NCBI GenBank assembly: GCA_051010055.1
Contig: JBPCVY010000133.1
Location: 1 to 14,179 of the forward strand
Direction: 5' to 3'
Length of the DNA stretch: 14,179 nucleotides
DNA from: CAJQND01 sp051010055
GTDB taxonomy: Bacteria > Pseudomonadota > Alphaproteobacteria > Rhizobiales > CAJQND01
A program made the translations under genes and the position numbers. The notes beneath the pieces were generated by a model. That model saw only the letters and a list, made by a program, of their open reading frames with translations. It searched no databases and had not been told where the DNA came from. Positions 5,644 to 13,466 of the stretch are shown here, piece after piece (within the stretch, counting starts at the first letter, position 1; each line of letters opens with the position of its first letter).

Positions 5644-8154
5644 ATGAAATCACATGCACGGGTAGTTGTCATTGGCGGTGGGGTCGTCGGCGTCGGCACT
5701 CTTTATCATCTTGTCAAAAAAGGGTGGAGCGATGTCTGCCTGATTGAACGTAACGAGCTTACTTCAGGTTCCACCTGGCACGCAGCAGGCCTCTTGCCGC
5801 TGTTCAACATGAGCTATTCGGTAGGCCAGATTCACAAATACTCTGTGAAGCTCTATGACGCACTTGAAGCCGAAACCGGCCAGCCGGTTGGCTTCAAGAA
5901 AGTCTCCAATATCCGCCTTGCCTGCACCCCGGACCGTATGGACGAGTATCGCTACTACGCAGGCGTTGCCAAAACCATCGGCGTGAACGTCAATTTCCTG
6001 ACACCTGAAGAGGTGAAGGAAATCTGGCCAATGTGCGAAACTGATGATCTTATAGGCGCCATTCAGCACCCTGATGACGGTTATATTCAGCCTGCAGACC
6101 TTACCCAGGCAATGGCCAAGGGCGCCCGCGACGGCGGTGCGGAAATCTATCGCAACACGGTGGTCACCGAAATCGCCCAGAAACCGAACGGGGAATGGGT
6201 GGTGACGACCGACAAGGGCGAAATCACCTGTGAGCATCTTGTGACCGCCTCTGGTAACTTTGTCCGGCAGACCGGCGACATGATCGGGCTGGACATTCCG
6301 GTTATCCCGGTTGAGCACCAGTACATTGTGACCGAGCCGCACCCGGCCATTCGCGAGCGCCAGGCAGCTGGCTTGCCGGAAATGGGCGTTTTGCGTGAAT
6401 CCGATGCTTCCTACTATATGCGTGAGGAAAATGGCGGCCTTATTCTTGGGCCATACGAAGTCGGCGCACCAGTCTGCTATGTGGACGGGCCTTCAGCCGA
6501 TGTGGAATATGAACTCTTCCAGGAAGACCTGGAGCGCCTAGAGCCGCATATCGAAGCGGCCATGGCCCGTGTGCCGGCCTTTGGCGAAGTGGGCATCAAA
6601 CAGGTTTACAACGGCGCAATTTGCTACACCCCGGACGGTTCACCGATAATCGGTCCGGCCTGGAACAAGAAAAACCTCTGGTTCAATGAAGGCCACTCCT
6701 TTGGCGTCACCGCGGCGGGTGGCGCCGGCTGGCAGCTGGCCGAATGGATTGTCGAGGGTGAACCGTCCATCGACATGATGGGCGTTGACCCGCGCCGCTT
6801 TGGCCCATACGCATCGCGCGGCTACCTCAAGAACAAGAACGAGGAAGCCTACCGCAACGTGTTCACGGTCCACTATCCGGATGAGGAGCGTGCCGATGGC
6901 CGCCCGCTGAAGAAAACCCCATGCTATGGCCGCATGAAAGATCTGGGTGCGGTGTTTGGTTCTGTTTACGGCTGGGAGCGCCCGAACTGGTTTGCACCGG
7001 AAGGCTATGGCTTCGACGAGAGCGAACTCAACAAGCCTGATGTGTTGATGAACCACAACCACGCGCCGGTGGCCGAAGGTGAAAAGGTGCGCGAGATCTG
7101 GTCGTTCCGCCGCTCCAACTATTTCGAGCATGTGGGCAACGAATGTAAGCATGTTCAGGAAAATGTCGGCCTTCTGGATATGTCCGCGTTTGCCAAGTGC
7201 CATGTTTCAGGCCCGGGCGCGGAAGAGTGGCTGGATGGCCTCGTTGCCAACCGTATTCCTAAATCGGCCGGTCGGCTTGGCCTGTGCCACATGCTCAGCG
7301 AAAATGGCGGCGTGCGTGCAGAGTTCACCATCTACCGCCAGGAAGATGGCAGATTCTACCTCGTCTCTGCCGGTGCGTTTGAGCGCCATGACCATGACTA
7401 TCTGTTCAAGAACCTTCCAGAAGACGGTTCTGTGCAGATGAGCCCGATCACCGCGCAAAAAGGCGTTCTTGTTCTGGCCGGACCGAAGTCGCGCGACGTT
7501 CTTCAGCGCATCACGGACACCGACCTTTCAAACGAAAGCTTCCGCTGGCTGACCGGCAAGAACATCAATGTCGGCCTTGCCCAGGCAGATGCCATCCGCG
7601 TGAACTTTGTTGGCGAGCTTGGCTGGGAGCTGCATCATCCGATCGAAATGCAAAACACCATTTTCGATGCGCTGATGGAAGCGGGCGCTGATTTCAACAT
7701 CAAGCCGTTCGGCATCCGCGCTATGGACAGCCTGCGTATCGAGAAGTCCTACCGGCTTATCCCACGCGAGCTTTCCATTGAATATTCTGCGCTGGAAAGC
7801 GGGCTGGACCGGTTCGTGCATCTCAATAAGGGCCAGTTCATTGGCCGTGATGCGTTGGTGGAATGGCAGCAGCGGGGCTTTACGCACAATTTCGCAACCC
7901 TGGAAGTGCATGATGTGACCGATGCAGATGCGCGCGGCTCAGAAGCCATTTACAAAGATGGTGAGCTGATGGGTCGGGCAACTTCGGGCAACTATGGCTG
8001 GCGTCTTGGCAAATCCATTGCCCTTGCCATGCTGCCACCGGAACTTGCCACACTGGGTACAGAAGTGGAGATTGAAATTCTCGGCAAGCGGCACGCAGCC
8101 ACGGTGATCGAGGAAAGCCCTTACGATCCGCAGAACAAGGCGCTCAGAGCCTGA
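5644..8154 (+). CDS. Dimethylglycine dehydrogenase-like FAD oxidoreductase with GcvT domains
   Basis: This 836-aa two-part flavoprotein has the architecture of dimethylglycine and sarcosine dehydrogenases. These oxidatively demethylate N-methyl glycines, pass electrons to ETF, and transfer the one-carbon unit to tetrahydrofolate. Seen: the FAD dinucleotide motif VIGGGVVGVGTLYHL (about 9-22) and GSTWHAAGLLP, whose His46 aligns with the covalent-FAD His of mammalian DMGDH. The FAD domain ends near residue 390, a bridging segment with VYGWERPNWFAPEG follows, and aminomethyltransferase (GcvT) domains run from about 470 to the end, with GELGWELHHP near 657 and IRAMDSLRIEKSYRL near 691. Length is typical. 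GAGGAG lies 7 nt upstream. It is followed by a terminator and stands alone, but etfBA lie 3.6 kb downstream. The exact substrate (dimethylglycine, sarcosine or another methylamine) is not resolved by sequence alone. Confidence 0.88.
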   Translation: MKSHARVVVIGGGVVGVGTLYHLVKKGWSDVCLIERNELTSGSTWHAAGLLPLFNMSYSVGQIHKYSVKLYDALEAETGQPVGFKKVSNIRLACTPDRMDEYRYYAGVAKTIGVNVNFLTPEEVKEIWPMCETDDLIGAIQHPDDGYIQPADLTQAMAKGARDGGAEIYRNTVVTEIAQKPNGEWVVTTDKGEITCEHLVTASGNFVRQTGDMIGLDIPVIPVEHQYIVTEPHPAIRERQAAGLPEMGVLRESDASYYMREENGGLILGPYEVGAPVCYVDGPSADVEYELFQEDLERLEPHIEAAMARVPAFGEVGIKQVYNGAICYTPDGSPIIGPAWNKKNLWFNEGHSFGVTAAGGAGWQLAEWIVEGEPSIDMMGVDPRRFGPYASRGYLKNKNEEAYRNVFTVHYPDEERADGRPLKKTPCYGRMKDLGAVFGSVYGWERPNWFAPEGYGFDESELNKPDVLMNHNHAPVAEGEKVREIWSFRRSNYFEHVGNECKHVQENVGLLDMSAFAKCHVSGPGAEEWLDGLVANRIPKSAGRLGLCHMLSENGGVRAEFTIYRQEDGRFYLVSAGAFERHDHDYLFKNLPEDGSVQMSPITAQKGVLVLAGPKSRDVLQRITDTDLSNESFRWLTGKNINVGLAQADAIRVNFVGELGWELHHPIEMQNTIFDALMEAGADFNIKPFGIRAMDSLRIEKSYRLIPRELSIEYSALESGLDRFVHLNKGQFIGRDALVEWQQRGFTHNFATLEVHDVTDADARGSEAIYKDGELMGRATSGNYGWRLGKSIALAMLPPELATLGTEVEIEILGKRHAATVIEESPYDPQNKALRA

Positions 8155-8212
8155 GGATTCGAGTAGATTGAAAATGTTGCCGGGTCCGGCCTAGCCGGGC
8201 CTGGTGCACTTT

Positions 8213-8241
8213 AAAAGGGTCACCATCGCGTGGCCCTTTTT
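8213..8241. terminator. Rho-independent terminator between the DMGDH-like gene and the small minus-strand ORF
   Basis: AAAAGGGTCAC (8213-8223) pairs with GTGGCCCTTTT (8230-8240), eleven pairs with one T-G wobble, around a CATCGC loop, ending in T5 (8237-8241). The A-run on the left arm gives T's on the minus strand too, so it can stop transcription from both sides. It lies 58 nt after one stop codon and 27 nt beyond the other. Confidence 0.87.
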
Positions 8242-8258
8242 GCTGTTCAAACGGCAGC

Positions 8259-8272
8259 CTAGAGCGCTCTAG
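8259..8272. repeat. Perfect 14-bp palindrome CTAGAGCGCTCTAG
   Basis: The sequence reads identically on both strands. It overlaps the last codons of the small minus-strand ORF, whose TAG stop is its second CTA (8269-8271). It could be a protein-binding site, or part of a dispersed repeat; nothing in the window decides. Confidence 0.5.
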
Positions 8273-8430
8273 TGGCTCGATTTCTTGTTGCGGCCTTTTG
8301 TCTGCAACGCTTCCAGCATGTGCAGGACTTCGGACACGTCAGGGCTCACTTGCGGCTTTTCCGCCTTTTGCTCTGACTCTTGCTTTTGCGAAGTGTCCTC
8401 ATTGGCCAGGGCATACGCAATACTCACCAT
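8269..8430 (-). CDS. Small hypothetical protein (53 aa)
   Basis: I do not recognise a family. The ORF runs from ATG at 8430 to TAG at 8269-8271. Support for coding: a strong Shine-Dalgarno sequence AAGAAGGAG on the minus strand (plus 8441-8449, 10 nt before the ATG); about two thirds of codons ending in G or C, like the neighbouring genes; and a bidirectional terminator just beyond its stop. The product begins MVSIAYALANED, continues with a Lys/Glu/Gln-rich polar stretch (about 13-27), a probable short amphipathic helix (SPDVSEVLHMLEALQT, about 29-44) and a basic tail (KGRNKKSSH). It has no cysteine and no membrane segment. Its role is unknown; it might be a small cytosolic or accessory protein. 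Confidence 0.6.
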   Translation of the reverse strand: MVSIAYALANEDTSQKQESEQKAEKPQVSPDVSEVLHMLEALQTKGRNKKSSH

Positions 8431-8647
8431 CTCAAGGGTACTCCTTCTTACCCGGCCAATCTTAAATCCAAAGGTTATAAGAAACTTTTAAACAAATGCC
8501 TCCCACTACGGGCGGCTTTGGCTGCCGGGACAGGTGGGCTTAGACCATGGCATTGGGGAAAGATGACGGCGCAAATTAGGCTATTTGCTGACATCTGAAA
8601 TTCATGGCACATGTTCACCATTGAGGAATGAGAGGGACTGCCCGCCG
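8431..8647. promoter_or_regulatory. Divergent intergenic region between the small ORF and the acyl-CoA synthetase
   Basis: This gap must hold the start signals of two divergent genes. A GC-rich stem-loop spans 8502-8538: an outer CCCAC/GTGGG pair and an inner GGCGGC/GCTGCC stem with a TTTG loop. AT-rich sequence at 8461-8495 includes GGTTATAAG, a -10-like box readable towards the small ORF (TATAAC on the minus strand). No convincing -35 partner was found on either strand. Confidence 0.3.
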
Positions 8648-10267
8648 ATGATTTTGCCTGATGTTCGCGATTACCAATTCTTACGCGAAGAGTTCCGCTG
8701 GGATTTGCCGGAACGTTACAACATTGCCCGGGCGGTGTGTGATAATTGGGCTGAACGCGAACCGGACCGCACGGCCCTCATCTACAAGCACAGCGATGGT
8801 TCGGTTGAAAATATTTCCTACGGGCGTTTGCGCGCTGAGGCCAACCAGCTTGCCAACCTGTTGAATCGAGCCGGCATTGGCGCTGGTGACAGGGTGGCGA
8901 TATTGCTTCCCCAGTCCATGGAAACGGTGATTTCTCACATTGCAATTTACAAGCTTGGCGCGGTGGCAGTGCCGCTCGCAGCGCTCTTTGGCGTTGAGGC
9001 GCTGGAGTACCGGCTCAACAATTCCGGCGCAAAAGCGCTTGTTACTGCCAAGGCGTCGTTGCCGAAAATCACTGAAATTTGCGGGCGGCTTGAAACCCTC
9101 CAAACCATCTACTCCATTGATGGCGCTGGTGAGTTGGCTGAGGATTTGCACAGCGCCCTTGCCCAAGAGAGTGCGGAGTATGAAACCGCAGATACGGGCA
9201 TAAACGACCCGTGCCTGATGATTTACACATCCGGCACCACCGGCCCGCCGAAAGGCGCGCTCCATGGTCACCGCGTGTTGCCCGGCCATTTGCCGGGGGT
9301 GCAGTTTTCCCATGAATTCCTGCCTCAGCCTGGCGACAAGTTATGGACCCCGTCGGACTGGGCCTGGGCGGGGGGCTTGCTGAATGTGCTCTTGCCGGGG
9401 CTTTTCTTCGGCGTTCCCGTTGTTGGTCAGAAATCTGAAAAGTTCGATCCCGAGGCGGCCTACGCCCTGATGGAAGAGCTTTCAATCCGCAATGTGTTCA
9501 TTGCGCCTACGGCAATGAAGATCATGCGGATGATTGAGAACCCTTCTGAAAAGTACGATCTCAACCTGCGTACATTGTTCTCGGGCGGTGAAGCAGTGGG
9601 CCGGGAGCTGCAGGATTGGGCGTTGTCGAATTTCGGAATTCCGATCAATGAGGTTTTCGGCCAGACTGAGTGCAATCTGGTGCTTACCAGCTGCGCGGAG
9701 ATAGGCGTTTTCCGCAAAGGTGCTATCGGAAAGCCGGTGCCGGGCCACGAGGTTGCGATTGTTGACAATAACGGTGTGCAGCTGCCCATTGGCGAAAGCG
9801 GCAATATCGCGGTGAAACGGCCAGACCCGGTGATGTTTCTTGAATATTGGGGAAAGCGGAACGCAACCGTGAACAAGTATGCCGGTGATTGGCTTTTGAC
9901 GGGCGATCAGGGGGTTCAGGATGAAGATGGCTACTTCTTTTTCGTTGGCCGTGATGATGATGTCATAACGTCTGCGGGCTATCGCATCGGCCCCGGTGAA
10001 ATTGAAGACTGCCTTATCGGGCATGAAGCGGTGAAACTTGCCGCGGTTATTGGCAAGCCCGACCCGGTGCGCACGGAAATCGTAAAAGCGTTCATTGTCC
10101 TGAATGAGGGCTTTGATGAAACCGGGAACCTGGCCGATGAAATCACCACCTATGTGCGCGAGCGCCTGTCGGCCCATGAATATCCGCGCGAGATTGCATT
10201 TTGTGAAAGCCTTCCCCTGACGACCACGGGAAAGGTTATCCGCAGGCTGCTCCGCGAAGAGGCATGA
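8648..10267 (+). CDS. Acyl-CoA synthetase (AMP-forming), medium-chain/ACSM-like
   Basis: This 539-aa ANL-superfamily enzyme activates a carboxylic acid with ATP to an acyl-adenylate and then a CoA thioester. Seen: the AMP-binding loop YTSGTTGPPKGALHG (about 193-207); FSGGEAVGRELQDW followed by FGQTE (about 337-341); LLTGDQG (about 416-422) with the FFVGRDDDVITSAGYRIGPGEIE hinge; and the C-terminal catalytic Lys529 in PLTTTGKVIRRLL. Overall pattern and length resemble the medium-chain (ACSM) and acetyl-CoA-synthetase-like group; the acid used is not predictable here. I chose ATG 8648, preceded at about 10 nt by AGAGGGA (8631-8637), over the in-frame TTGs at 8585 and 8621. It leads the cluster with the adenosyltransferase 61 bp downstream, consistent with co-transcription. 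Confidence 0.9.
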   Translation: MILPDVRDYQFLREEFRWDLPERYNIARAVCDNWAEREPDRTALIYKHSDGSVENISYGRLRAEANQLANLLNRAGIGAGDRVAILLPQSMETVISHIAIYKLGAVAVPLAALFGVEALEYRLNNSGAKALVTAKASLPKITEICGRLETLQTIYSIDGAGELAEDLHSALAQESAEYETADTGINDPCLMIYTSGTTGPPKGALHGHRVLPGHLPGVQFSHEFLPQPGDKLWTPSDWAWAGGLLNVLLPGLFFGVPVVGQKSEKFDPEAAYALMEELSIRNVFIAPTAMKIMRMIENPSEKYDLNLRTLFSGGEAVGRELQDWALSNFGIPINEVFGQTECNLVLTSCAEIGVFRKGAIGKPVPGHEVAIVDNNGVQLPIGESGNIAVKRPDPVMFLEYWGKRNATVNKYAGDWLLTGDQGVQDEDGYFFFVGRDDDVITSAGYRIGPGEIEDCLIGHEAVKLAAVIGKPDPVRTEIVKAFIVLNEGFDETGNLADEITTYVRERLSAHEYPREIAFCESLPLTTTGKVIRRLLREEA

Positions 10268-10328
10268 TTGCGGTTTCCGCTTAAAACCGTTACCCATGGC
10301 GGCAAAGATTTTTTGAGGGTCACTGCCG

Positions 10329-10925
10329 ATGGTCGTTTTGAACAAAATTTACACCCGCACTGGTGATAAGGGCAAAACCGGCCTGTCAACGGGCGAGCGG
10401 GTGGAGAAATTTAATCTGCGCATCCAGGCATATGGTACCGTTGACGAAACCAATGCGGTGCTTGGCATGGTGCGCCAGCACTCGGGCGAAAAATCCCTGA
10501 ACCAGCTTGATGAAATGCTGGCTCGAATTCAGAACGAATTGTTCGATTTGGGCGCTGATTTGTGTACTCCCGACCGTGGTGAAAAGCTGGAATGGGAGCC
10601 GTTGCGCATTACCGAAGGCCAGGTTGAGCGGCTCGAGAGCGAAATTGACACCCTTAATGATGATTTGGAACCGCTCAGGTCTTTCGTCTTGCCGGGTGGC
10701 CACCCGGTCGCAGCGGCCTTGCATCTTGCACGCACGGTGAGCCGGCGGGCAGAACGGCTGATGGTGGAACTTTCCGCCCAGGAAGACGAACCGGTGAGCA
10801 CCAATGCATTGCAATATATAAACAGACTTTCAGATTTTCTTTTCGTGGCCTCAAGATGGGCCAACGCCAAAGGCAACTGGGACGGCGATGGCGATGTGCT
10901 CTGGGTGCCCGGTGCAACCCGGTAG
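10329..10925 (+). CDS. pduO: Cob(I)alamin adenosyltransferase, PduO type
   Basis: The enzyme transfers the adenosyl group of ATP to cob(I)alamin, making coenzyme B12 (adenosylcobalamin). Seen: the ATP-binding N-terminal motif IYTRTGDKGKTGLSTG (about 7-22), AYGTVDETNAVLG (about 34-46), FVLPGGHPVAAALHLARTVSRRAER (about 119-143, the signature helix) and YINRLSDFLFVASRWAN near the C-terminus. At 198 aa it is the usual length of the stand-alone PduO-type (human MMAB-like) enzyme, unrelated to the CobA/BtuR type. GAGGGT (about 10315-10320) precedes the ATG. It sits between an acyl-CoA synthetase and ETF genes. In alphaproteobacteria the likely client is methylmalonyl-CoA mutase, although no mutase gene is in the window. 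The gene symbol denotes the family, not a propanediol operon. Confidence 0.93.
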   Translation: MVVLNKIYTRTGDKGKTGLSTGERVEKFNLRIQAYGTVDETNAVLGMVRQHSGEKSLNQLDEMLARIQNELFDLGADLCTPDRGEKLEWEPLRITEGQVERLESEIDTLNDDLEPLRSFVLPGGHPVAAALHLARTVSRRAERLMVELSAQEDEPVSTNALQYINRLSDFLFVASRWANAKGNWDGDGDVLWVPGATR

Positions 10926-10936
10926 GGATTTAAGGA

Positions 10937-11641
10937 ATGTTTCTTCCTTTAGCGGATAAAAATCCGCTTAAAATTATTAGTTTTCAGTATGCTACGGTCA
11001 CCATCATTGCGTTGAACCTGGTGAACTTCTTCCTTTACGAAGTGATTTACACCGAACGCATCGAAATGGCGGCAAACTATGCCTATGGGGTTATCCCTGC
11101 GGTTTTGTTCGATACCCACGAGCTTGGGCCACATTTAAGCCGCGTGCCGGGGGAGCTGACCCTTCTTACCTATCAGTTCTTCCATGGCGATTGGATGCAC
11201 CTCATCGCCAACATGGCCTTTCTCTGGGTGTTTGGAGATAATGTTGAGGATTCCCTCGGCCATTTCAGGTTCTTGGTTTTCTATATTCTTTCCGGCATTG
11301 CCGCCGGGCTGACCTTTGCACTCATGGCGCCTGCCTCAACCGTGCCGCTGATCGGCGCATCTGGCGCTGTTGCCGGCGTTTTGGCGGCTTATATGCTGTT
11401 GCACCCCAAACAGCAGGTCTGGGTGTTGCTGTTCATGCGTATTCCAGTGCCGCTGCCTGCTCTCTGGGCCATTGTCGCATGGATAGGGTTCCAGGTGTTT
11501 TCACTGTTCACTCAAGACAATAACGCAGCAGTTGCGGTTGCATGGTGGGCCCATATTGGTGGCTTCGTGGCCGGGCTGGTATTGCTGGTTATTCTTGCAC
11601 CGTCTTCGTTGCGCAGAAATGCGGCAGCCCAGGAGCAGTGA
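10937..11641 (+). CDS. Rhomboid-family intramembrane serine protease
   Basis: This 234-aa polytopic inner-membrane protein cleaves substrates within or next to transmembrane helices. Seen: the first hydrophobic segment (about 17-37) with a following loop, then HGDWMHLIANMAFLWVFG carrying the conserved His88 and Asn92. Catalytic Ser142 lies in IGASGAVAG and catalytic His206 in WWAHIGGFVAG, so the Ser-His dyad is complete. Further segments lie at about 112-132, 137-156, 174-192 and 199-222, giving six or seven in total. It starts 11 bp after the adenosyltransferase, with TAGGGA (10923-10928) as the likely ribosome site; AAGGA directly abuts the ATG and is too close. The substrate is unknown. 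The position between the B12 and ETF genes recurs in alphaproteobacteria and need not imply a shared function. Confidence 0.9.
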   Translation: MFLPLADKNPLKIISFQYATVTIIALNLVNFFLYEVIYTERIEMAANYAYGVIPAVLFDTHELGPHLSRVPGELTLLTYQFFHGDWMHLIANMAFLWVFGDNVEDSLGHFRFLVFYILSGIAAGLTFALMAPASTVPLIGASGAVAGVLAAYMLLHPKQQVWVLLFMRIPVPLPALWAIVAWIGFQVFSLFTQDNNAAVAVAWWAHIGGFVAGLVLLVILAPSSLRRNAAAQEQ

Positions 11642-11681
11642 AGAATAGCCGGAATCGCAATGAATTCTGTCGTGTCTATTA

Positions 11682-11710
11682 TTGACTTCCCCTTAAAGTC
11701 GCTCCATAGA
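11682..11710 (+). promoter_or_regulatory. Candidate promoter for etfBA
   Basis: TTGACT (11682-11687) matches the -35 consensus well. CATAGA (11705-11710) at 17 nt spacing is a weak -10. It lies in the 139-bp gap between the rhomboid gene and etfB, about 70 nt before the etfB ATG. No terminator was seen after the rhomboid gene, so read-through may also supply etfBA. Confidence 0.35.
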
Positions 11711-11780
11711 GTTCCGCCAGATTTCATGATGCTGGATGGAACTGATTTTTCCAGCCTGTAATCTCAGGAGAATTTGAGAA

Positions 11781-12530
11781 ATGAAAGTGCTCGTGCCCGT
11801 AAAGCGCGTTGTCGACTACAACGTGAAAATTCGCGTGAAGGCGGATGGGACCGGCGTTGAGCTTGCCAACGTCAAAATGTCCATGAACCCGTTCGATGAA
11901 ATTGCGGTTGAAGAGGCAATCCGGCTTAAAGAAGCCGGCACCGTTGAGGAGATTGTGGCGGTTTCTGTTGGCCCACAACAGGCCCAGGAAACCATCCGTA
12001 CAGCCCTTGCCATGGGTGCGGACCGCGGCATTCTGGTAAAGCATGACGACTATGTGGAGCCGCTTGCAGTTGCCAAAATTCTCAAGAGCATTGTTGAGGA
12101 AGAAGAACCAGGCCTGGTGATCCTCGGCAAGCAGTCCATTGACGATGATTGCAACCAGACCGGACAGATGCTGGCAGCCCTTCTCGGCTGGTCGCAGGGC
12201 ACTTTTGCTTCAGAATTGGAGCTGGCAGATGGCGGTGCAACCGTTACCCGTGAAATCGACGGTGGTCTGCAGACCATCAAGACAAGCCGTCCGCTGATCC
12301 TTACCACCGACTTGCGCCTTAACGAGCCGCGCTATGCATCGCTGCCGAACATTATGAAGGCCAAGAAAAAGCCGATCGATGAGAAAACCCCCGGTGATTA
12401 TGGCGTCGATGTTGCGCCGCGCCTTCAGGTGGTTTCCACCACGGAGCCGCCGAAGCGCGAAGCAGGCGTCATTGTGGAATCGGTTGCCGAACTCGTAGAC
12501 AAACTGAAAAACGAAGCGGGAGTGATTTAA
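11781..12530 (+). CDS. etfB: Electron transfer flavoprotein, beta subunit
   Basis: EtfB forms a heterodimer with EtfA that carries one FAD and one AMP. It collects electrons from acyl-CoA dehydrogenases and from dimethylglycine/sarcosine dehydrogenases and hands them to ETF-ubiquinone oxidoreductase. Seen: N-terminal MKVLVPVKRVVDYNVKIRVK; AVEEAIRLKEAG (about 45-56); ALAMGADRGILV; and the nucleotide-contact segment GKQSIDDDCNQTGQMLAALLGW (about 117-138). Length 249 aa is standard for group I ETF beta. AGGAG (11766-11770) lies 10 nt upstream of the ATG. Base composition is like the upstream genes. Its stop is 1 nt before the etfA start, so the subunits are very probably translationally coupled. 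Confidence 0.96.
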   Translation: MKVLVPVKRVVDYNVKIRVKADGTGVELANVKMSMNPFDEIAVEEAIRLKEAGTVEEIVAVSVGPQQAQETIRTALAMGADRGILVKHDDYVEPLAVAKILKSIVEEEEPGLVILGKQSIDDDCNQTGQMLAALLGWSQGTFASELELADGGATVTREIDGGLQTIKTSRPLILTTDLRLNEPRYASLPNIMKAKKKPIDEKTPGDYGVDVAPRLQVVSTTEPPKREAGVIVESVAELVDKLKNEAGVI

Positions 12531-12531
12531 G

Positions 12532-13461
12532 ATGGCGACCCTGCTAATTGCCGAACACGACAATTCCGAACTTAAGGACGCAACCCACAAAGCGCTCACC
12601 GCGGCCCACGAAATGGGTGGTGATGTGCATGTGCTGGTGGCTGGCAACAATGCTGGCGGTGTGGCGGAAGCTGCAACTAAGCTTACCGGCGTTGCCAAGG
12701 TTCTGCATTGTGACGATGCCATGTTCGAGCGCCCGCTGGCCGAGAACATGACCGATCTTATTGTACCGCTCATGGACGGCTATGACGCGCTTGTTGCGCC
12801 GGCCACCACCAACGGCAAGAACATCTGCCCGCGGATTGCCGCCAAGCTGGACGTGATGCAGATTTCCGACATTATCGGCGTTAACGGCGCTGATGAGTTC
12901 GTCCGCCCGATTTATGCCGGCAACGCCATTCAGACCGTGAAGTCTGGCGAAGCTAAAAAAGTTGTCACGATCCGCACGGCAAACTTTGCCTCAGCGGAAA
13001 ATGGCGGCTCGGCATCGATTGAAACCGTTGAAGCTCCTGCTGCCAGCGGCCTTACCGAATATGTCGGTGAAAACCTCACCAAATCGGACCGTCCGGAACT
13101 CACATCCGCCAAGATCATCATCTCCGGTGGCCGCGGCATGCAGAGCGGCGAAAACTTCGCCATGCTCGAGCGCATCGCCGACAAGTTGGGCGCGGCGGTC
13201 GGCGCCAGCCGGGCGGCGGTCGACGCCGGCTTCGTGCCCAACGACTACCAGGTTGGCCAGACCGGCAAGGTGGTGGCGCCGGACCTCTACGTCGCGGTCG
13301 GCATCTCCGGCGCGATCCAGCACCTGGCCGGCATGAAGGATTCCAAGGTGATCGTCGCCATCAACAAGGACGAGGACGCGCCGATCTTCCAGGTCGCCGA
13401 CTACGGGCTGGTCGCGGATCTGTTCCAGGCCGTCCCGGAACTGGAACAGGCGCTGGGCTAA
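12532..13461 (+). CDS. etfA: Electron transfer flavoprotein, alpha subunit (compositionally mosaic)
   Basis: EtfA is the FAD-binding partner of EtfB. The 309-aa product has the N-terminal beta-interacting domain (about 1-185) and the C-terminal FAD domain. Seen: SGGRGMQSGENFAMLERIADKLG (from about 198), GQTGKVVAPDLYVAVGISGAIQHLAG (the family signature, about 240-266) and VAINKDEDAPIFQVADYGLV. The frame is intact and full length. It starts 1 nt after etfB. The oddity is that codons up to about 191 (to position 13,104) use mixed third positions like the rest of the window, whereas from codon 192 on almost every codon ends in G or C. The C-terminal half therefore looks as though it came from a higher-GC genome by recombination or by assembly. 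Confidence 0.95.
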   Translation: MATLLIAEHDNSELKDATHKALTAAHEMGGDVHVLVAGNNAGGVAEAATKLTGVAKVLHCDDAMFERPLAENMTDLIVPLMDGYDALVAPATTNGKNICPRIAAKLDVMQISDIIGVNGADEFVRPIYAGNAIQTVKSGEAKKVVTIRTANFASAENGGSASIETVEAPAASGLTEYVGENLTKSDRPELTSAKIIISGGRGMQSGENFAMLERIADKLGAAVGASRAAVDAGFVPNDYQVGQTGKVVAPDLYVAVGISGAIQHLAGMKDSKVIVAINKDEDAPIFQVADYGLVADLFQAVPELEQALG

Positions 13462-13466
13462 GGGCC

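Noticed and set aside
10271..10289. Short inverted repeat CGGTTT/AAACCG after the acyl-CoA synthetase
   Set aside because: The stem is only 6 bp with no T-run, so it is too weak to call a terminator and the genes may be co-transcribed.
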